Of a stretch of 64,000 bases of DNA, positions 60,813 through 64,000 are shown piece by piece. The position numbers were made by a program, and so were the translations under genes. The number at the start of each line of letters is the position of its first letter. Within the stretch, counting starts at the first letter, position 1. Origin of the DNA: Dichotomocladium elegans (lineage: Eukaryota > Mucoromycota > Mucoromycetes > Mucorales > Lichtheimiaceae); assembly GCA_025716815.1 (NCBI GenBank), contig JAIXMN010000031.1, positions 124,001 to 188,000 on the forward strand. The letters are read 5' to 3'. The notes below the pieces were generated by a model. It had not been told where the DNA came from and ran no database searches. It was given only the letters and a program-made list of their open reading frames with translations.

Positions 60813-63800
60813 ATGACGCAAGACGAGCGAATAGTCTTCTATGCTTCCCTATGTGAACAGCTCTACAACCCAAAATCTTCACTTGAACGAGAACGGGCGC
60901 AGCAGTGGCTCGAGTACAGTTTCCCAACCTTTGGAGAGACACCCGGGAAGGCAGGCATGAGCTCGCCTCCGGGCGGTTTCGAGAACAGCCCTAGCTTCGC
61001 GATTGTAACGCCCACCGACACTGCTTCTGCCCTTCGTGCCCTCCTCGAGAACTCGCCCAACCCTTATGTCCAGACATTCTGCCTGTCGAGACTCAAGCAG
61101 CTCATCCAAGCCCAATTCACTGTCTTTTCGAGCGACATTAAGCTTCAACTACGCAAGTCTACAAAAAATAAGGGGGGGAATTTCTACATGGAGTTCGTTG
61201 TCCCGACTAACGCTCTTCCTCTTTGGTATCATACTTCAGGCGCATTCCTCTTTCAGTATTCTTTTATGCACCCTGATCTCCAGCCATTCGTGATCACACT
61301 CCTTGCCGGAGTCTTGGGTCTCCTGACACGGCTGGGATGGAACGACATTGAAGAGTACCGCAATGTACAGCAAGACATTCAGCAATTCTTACAGGTAGAA
61401 AAGGAAAATGGAAGAGGAGTACAAAGATTGGAACGGGTAGACTTATCTGGATGGCTTTTTCTTTTAAAAAAAAAAAACCGTACTTCTTCTTTTGCTCTGA
61501 TGCTCAGGCTTCGGTCGATCATCGTATTGTCGGGATGCAGATCCTCGCAATTTTAATCCAAGACTTCAGCACTCCGTCCGCGCCATGCAATACCGCCAAA
61601 TTCCGAAAAGCAGGCAAGTAAGAAAACGTCAGGAATTAAGGGACACAGAGAACCCGGGAGAAGAGAACAGACCCTGACCAGTTTCCATCCTATCTTTTTT
61701 AGCGACATCCTTTCGGGATACACAACTCTATACCATCTTTGAAGATGCCTTCAAGGCCCTCACTGCCCTCTTACGTCGCACGATATCCTTTGAAAAACGT
61801 GAGTCTTTCTTTTTGTGAGGTTCTTAGGAGATATTGAAAACCCGCCTACCTCTGCGTGGGTATATATGTAGCTGGTCAGGAAGAGCGGATAAAAGAAGCA
61901 ACCATCAATGTTCTCCTCAAGTGCCTTTCGTACGATTTCGCAGGCACTACTATGGACGAGGCGGGTGAAGACATTGGGATGGTTCAGGTAAAGTATAGTT
62001 GGACGCAGACATTCCCCGTCTCTCCTTTATATATATATGTATATATATGTGTGTGTGTATTGATGGCATTTTAGATTCCTGCATCCTGGCGACATGTGTT
62101 TGAGGACGAAAGCTTTGTACCAACATTATTTACTGCTTACGGAGAATTCCCGCCACCAATTTCTGCGCGAGTATGTTACCTGATGGAAATGGGTGGTGGC
62201 GTATGTCGACGGATCTAGCAACTTGCTCACACATACAGATGATAGGTCATGGAATGCCTGGTACTTGTAGCGTCCGTACGGAGAGGTTTGTTCGACGGGG
62301 ACCCTGAGCGGTCAAAATTTGTTATCAGCATCATGCAAGGGATCCGGGATATTATCGTCACATCGCAAGGCATGAATGACATGGATAACTATAACGAATT
62401 CTGTCGACTTCTGTACCGTTTTCGGGCGACCGCTCCTTTGAATGAGATGGCTGAGAAACCTGGCTATGTGGAATGGATTGAGGTGATTGCTGATTTCACA
62501 CTCAAGGCGGTGCAGTCATGGAAGGTAATGAATGAGTGCATGTGTGGAGGTTATCGATGAGAGTGCGCGACCGTTCTTACGCTCTTTTGTGCGCAAACAG
62601 TGGGCACCCAATACGGCCACCTACCTCCTGGGTTTCTGGTCGAGAATTGTACAGAGCATAACATACTATCGGCAGCTGAGTGAAATCACGGTGAAAAAAC
62701 TGGAGAATATTAGTGTCGAGGTAAGAGCCGGAGGTGAGGAAAAGGGCGAGGATCAGCTCGAGCAAAACGAAAAGGGGGGAATGGCTTTCCATACGTTCTT
62801 GCGACGTTGATGACCGATGGAGACCTGATTTGATAGCTTACACGGATCTACATTACTACGAATGTCGACTCCGTTGCGGCGCGGATAGACGAAATGCTGG
62901 ATGGTATAATTTGGATCTGACTTTGCGCCGCAAGTGGGCACTCATCCATTGCGTTGATCTTTTTAGATCCGCTAGAGAATGAAGAAACCCTGGTGGAGAA
63001 TCTCGGTATGCTCGGACAGATTGCACGATGCAAGTATGTGGAGTCTAGTGGGGCATTGGAATCTATTCTTGATCCTATCGCGCTTCAGTTCCAGGTAAGA
63101 GTAAAGAAATCCTGGCGTTTTCGTATGGATACGTCGCTCAAAACAATATACAGGAACTTGTGTCTCAAGCATCAAGCGCAGGAATCACTGCGGAGGAGAC
63201 TGTGAAGACCATGATTGAGGTCTATCAAACCAAATTTGCATGGTTGATCTACATCGCAGCCGTATTTATCGGAAGCCGCCCTGTAAGACTGGGAGAAGTT
63301 ATGTGGATGAATGGAGCATAACGACTTACATGTGTGCCCTAGGCGTACATGAGCTCAGAAGAGAGCGATGCCATCGACGGCAAATTGACATGCAAGGTGT
63401 TCCAGCTGATAGAGGTCAACCAGGCCCTCCAAAACCAGTTTGGTGTGGCATCGCTCAACCAGAAATTTGATATGGCCATCCTGTACTTTTTCATGCAATT
63501 CAGAAAAGCCTATATTGGCGAGACTACCGGAAAAGCAGTATGTACTACCTTGGGGGAGGGAGGAGGAGTTGCCTGGTCTCATTCCGAAAAAGGATGTTCC
63601 GACTTGACGCATTTTTGCTCCAGATGTATACGAAACTAAGCGAAGCATTCGGGGTCGGTGACCAGAATATGGTTCTTAATGTCATTATGACAAAAATGTA
63701 CGTGTCATATGAGGTGGTGAGATGATGTCTGCGAGTCGGGACGGAAGACTAAGATGGATGCTATGAATAGTATAAACAACTTGCGTTCCTGGAGGCACAG

Positions 63801-64000
63801 TGAATTGGTAATACAGAAGACGTTGGAACTGTTCAGCGAGCTTGCCAGTGGGTAAATATCAGCTGGGGGGAAGAGAGCAGCGAGAAGGAGATGGGCTGAT
63901 AAGGTTCCGTGGTCATGTTGCCGATTTAGATATAGTGCGCTACGAAACCTGCGGAAGATTGAAACGATACAGCTGATGTTACAGGATCACATGTCAAGGG
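60813..64000 (+). CDS. Exportin-7 (RanBP16-type karyopherin), partial
   Basis: Exportin-7 is a Ran-dependent nuclear transport receptor, retained in many fungi but missing in budding yeast. Fifteen exons are in view: 60813-61152, 61240-61394, 61508-61613, 61703-61798, 61872-61987, 62075-62170, 62246-62524, 62601-62720, 62837-62903, 62967-63094, 63154-63282, 63343-63537, 63624-63697, 63771-63851, 63930 onward; all phases agree. HEAT-type helices carry family-typical stretches: TSFRDTQLYTIFEDAFKAL, CLSYDFAGTTMDE, IPASWRHVFEDE, VASVRRGLFDG, YNEFCRLLYRFRA, MLGQIARCKYV and AILYFFMQFRKAYIGE. Introns 1 and 3 are GC-AG with GCAAGT donors; GT alternatives break the frame. Intron 1 (87 nt) is stop-free. 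The C-terminal part lies beyond the window. Confidence 0.95.

Overview
The window is nuclear DNA from a filamentous fungus. The best fit is an early-diverging Mucoromycota, probably a Mucorales species. Genes are split by many short introns (mostly 48-90 bp, GT-AG, often with a CTAAC-like branch site). Exportin-7 and an EH-domain endocytic scaffold sit beside a CotH-family surface protein, which is typical of Mucorales. I see no rRNA, tRNA, CRISPR or prokaryotic signal. All gene models below were spliced by hand from reading frame, splice sites and family resemblance. The genus is not decided.

Left gene-rich block (1-24.6 kb): a tricalbin-type lipid-transfer protein (minus, runs off the left edge), a HAD/Cof-type phosphatase (plus), cytochrome c oxidase subunit IV (minus) divergent from a 96-aa basic protein (plus), an Npr1/Hal5-like kinase (plus), a possible 89-aa protein (minus), an F-BAR/SH3 cytokinesis scaffold (plus), an RS/RRM splicing-type protein (minus), the succinate dehydrogenase anchor subunit (plus) and an Ede1/Eps15-like protein with three EH domains (minus). 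The last two converge with only 77 bp between stop codons.

Accessory block (24.6-37.7 kb): AT-richer, with almost no recognisable host genes. It holds an intact three-exon gene derived from an IS630/Tc1-mariner-type transposase whose first catalytic Asp appears lost. It also holds a 1.45-kb sequence present twice in direct orientation at roughly 98-99% identity, next to about 118-bp tandem units with WCxxC coding potential and a 13-bp inverted repeat. A cluster of TATAACGA motifs near 25.5 kb resembles a transposon end. This is the least explained part of the window.

Right block (37.7-64 kb): a peroxisomal (AKL-ending) alpha/beta hydrolase, a CotH-family secreted protein, the bifunctional betaine-lipid synthase BTA1, an atypical homeodomain protein, an AVT-type vacuolar amino-acid transporter, a mitochondrially targeted TrhO-like rhodanese protein, and exportin-7 (15 exons in view, runs off the right edge). 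Long gene-poor spacers lie at 49.0-52.7 and 56.4-60.8 kb.

The genes are mostly unrelated housekeeping functions rather than one pathway. Themes that recur are membrane and lipid biology (tricalbin, BTA1, hydrolase), endocytosis, cytokinesis and trafficking (EH protein, F-BAR protein, AVT, kinase) and mitochondria (COX IV, SDH4, TrhO-like). Three introns out of about 74 modelled use GC-AG splicing with an identical GCAAGT donor.
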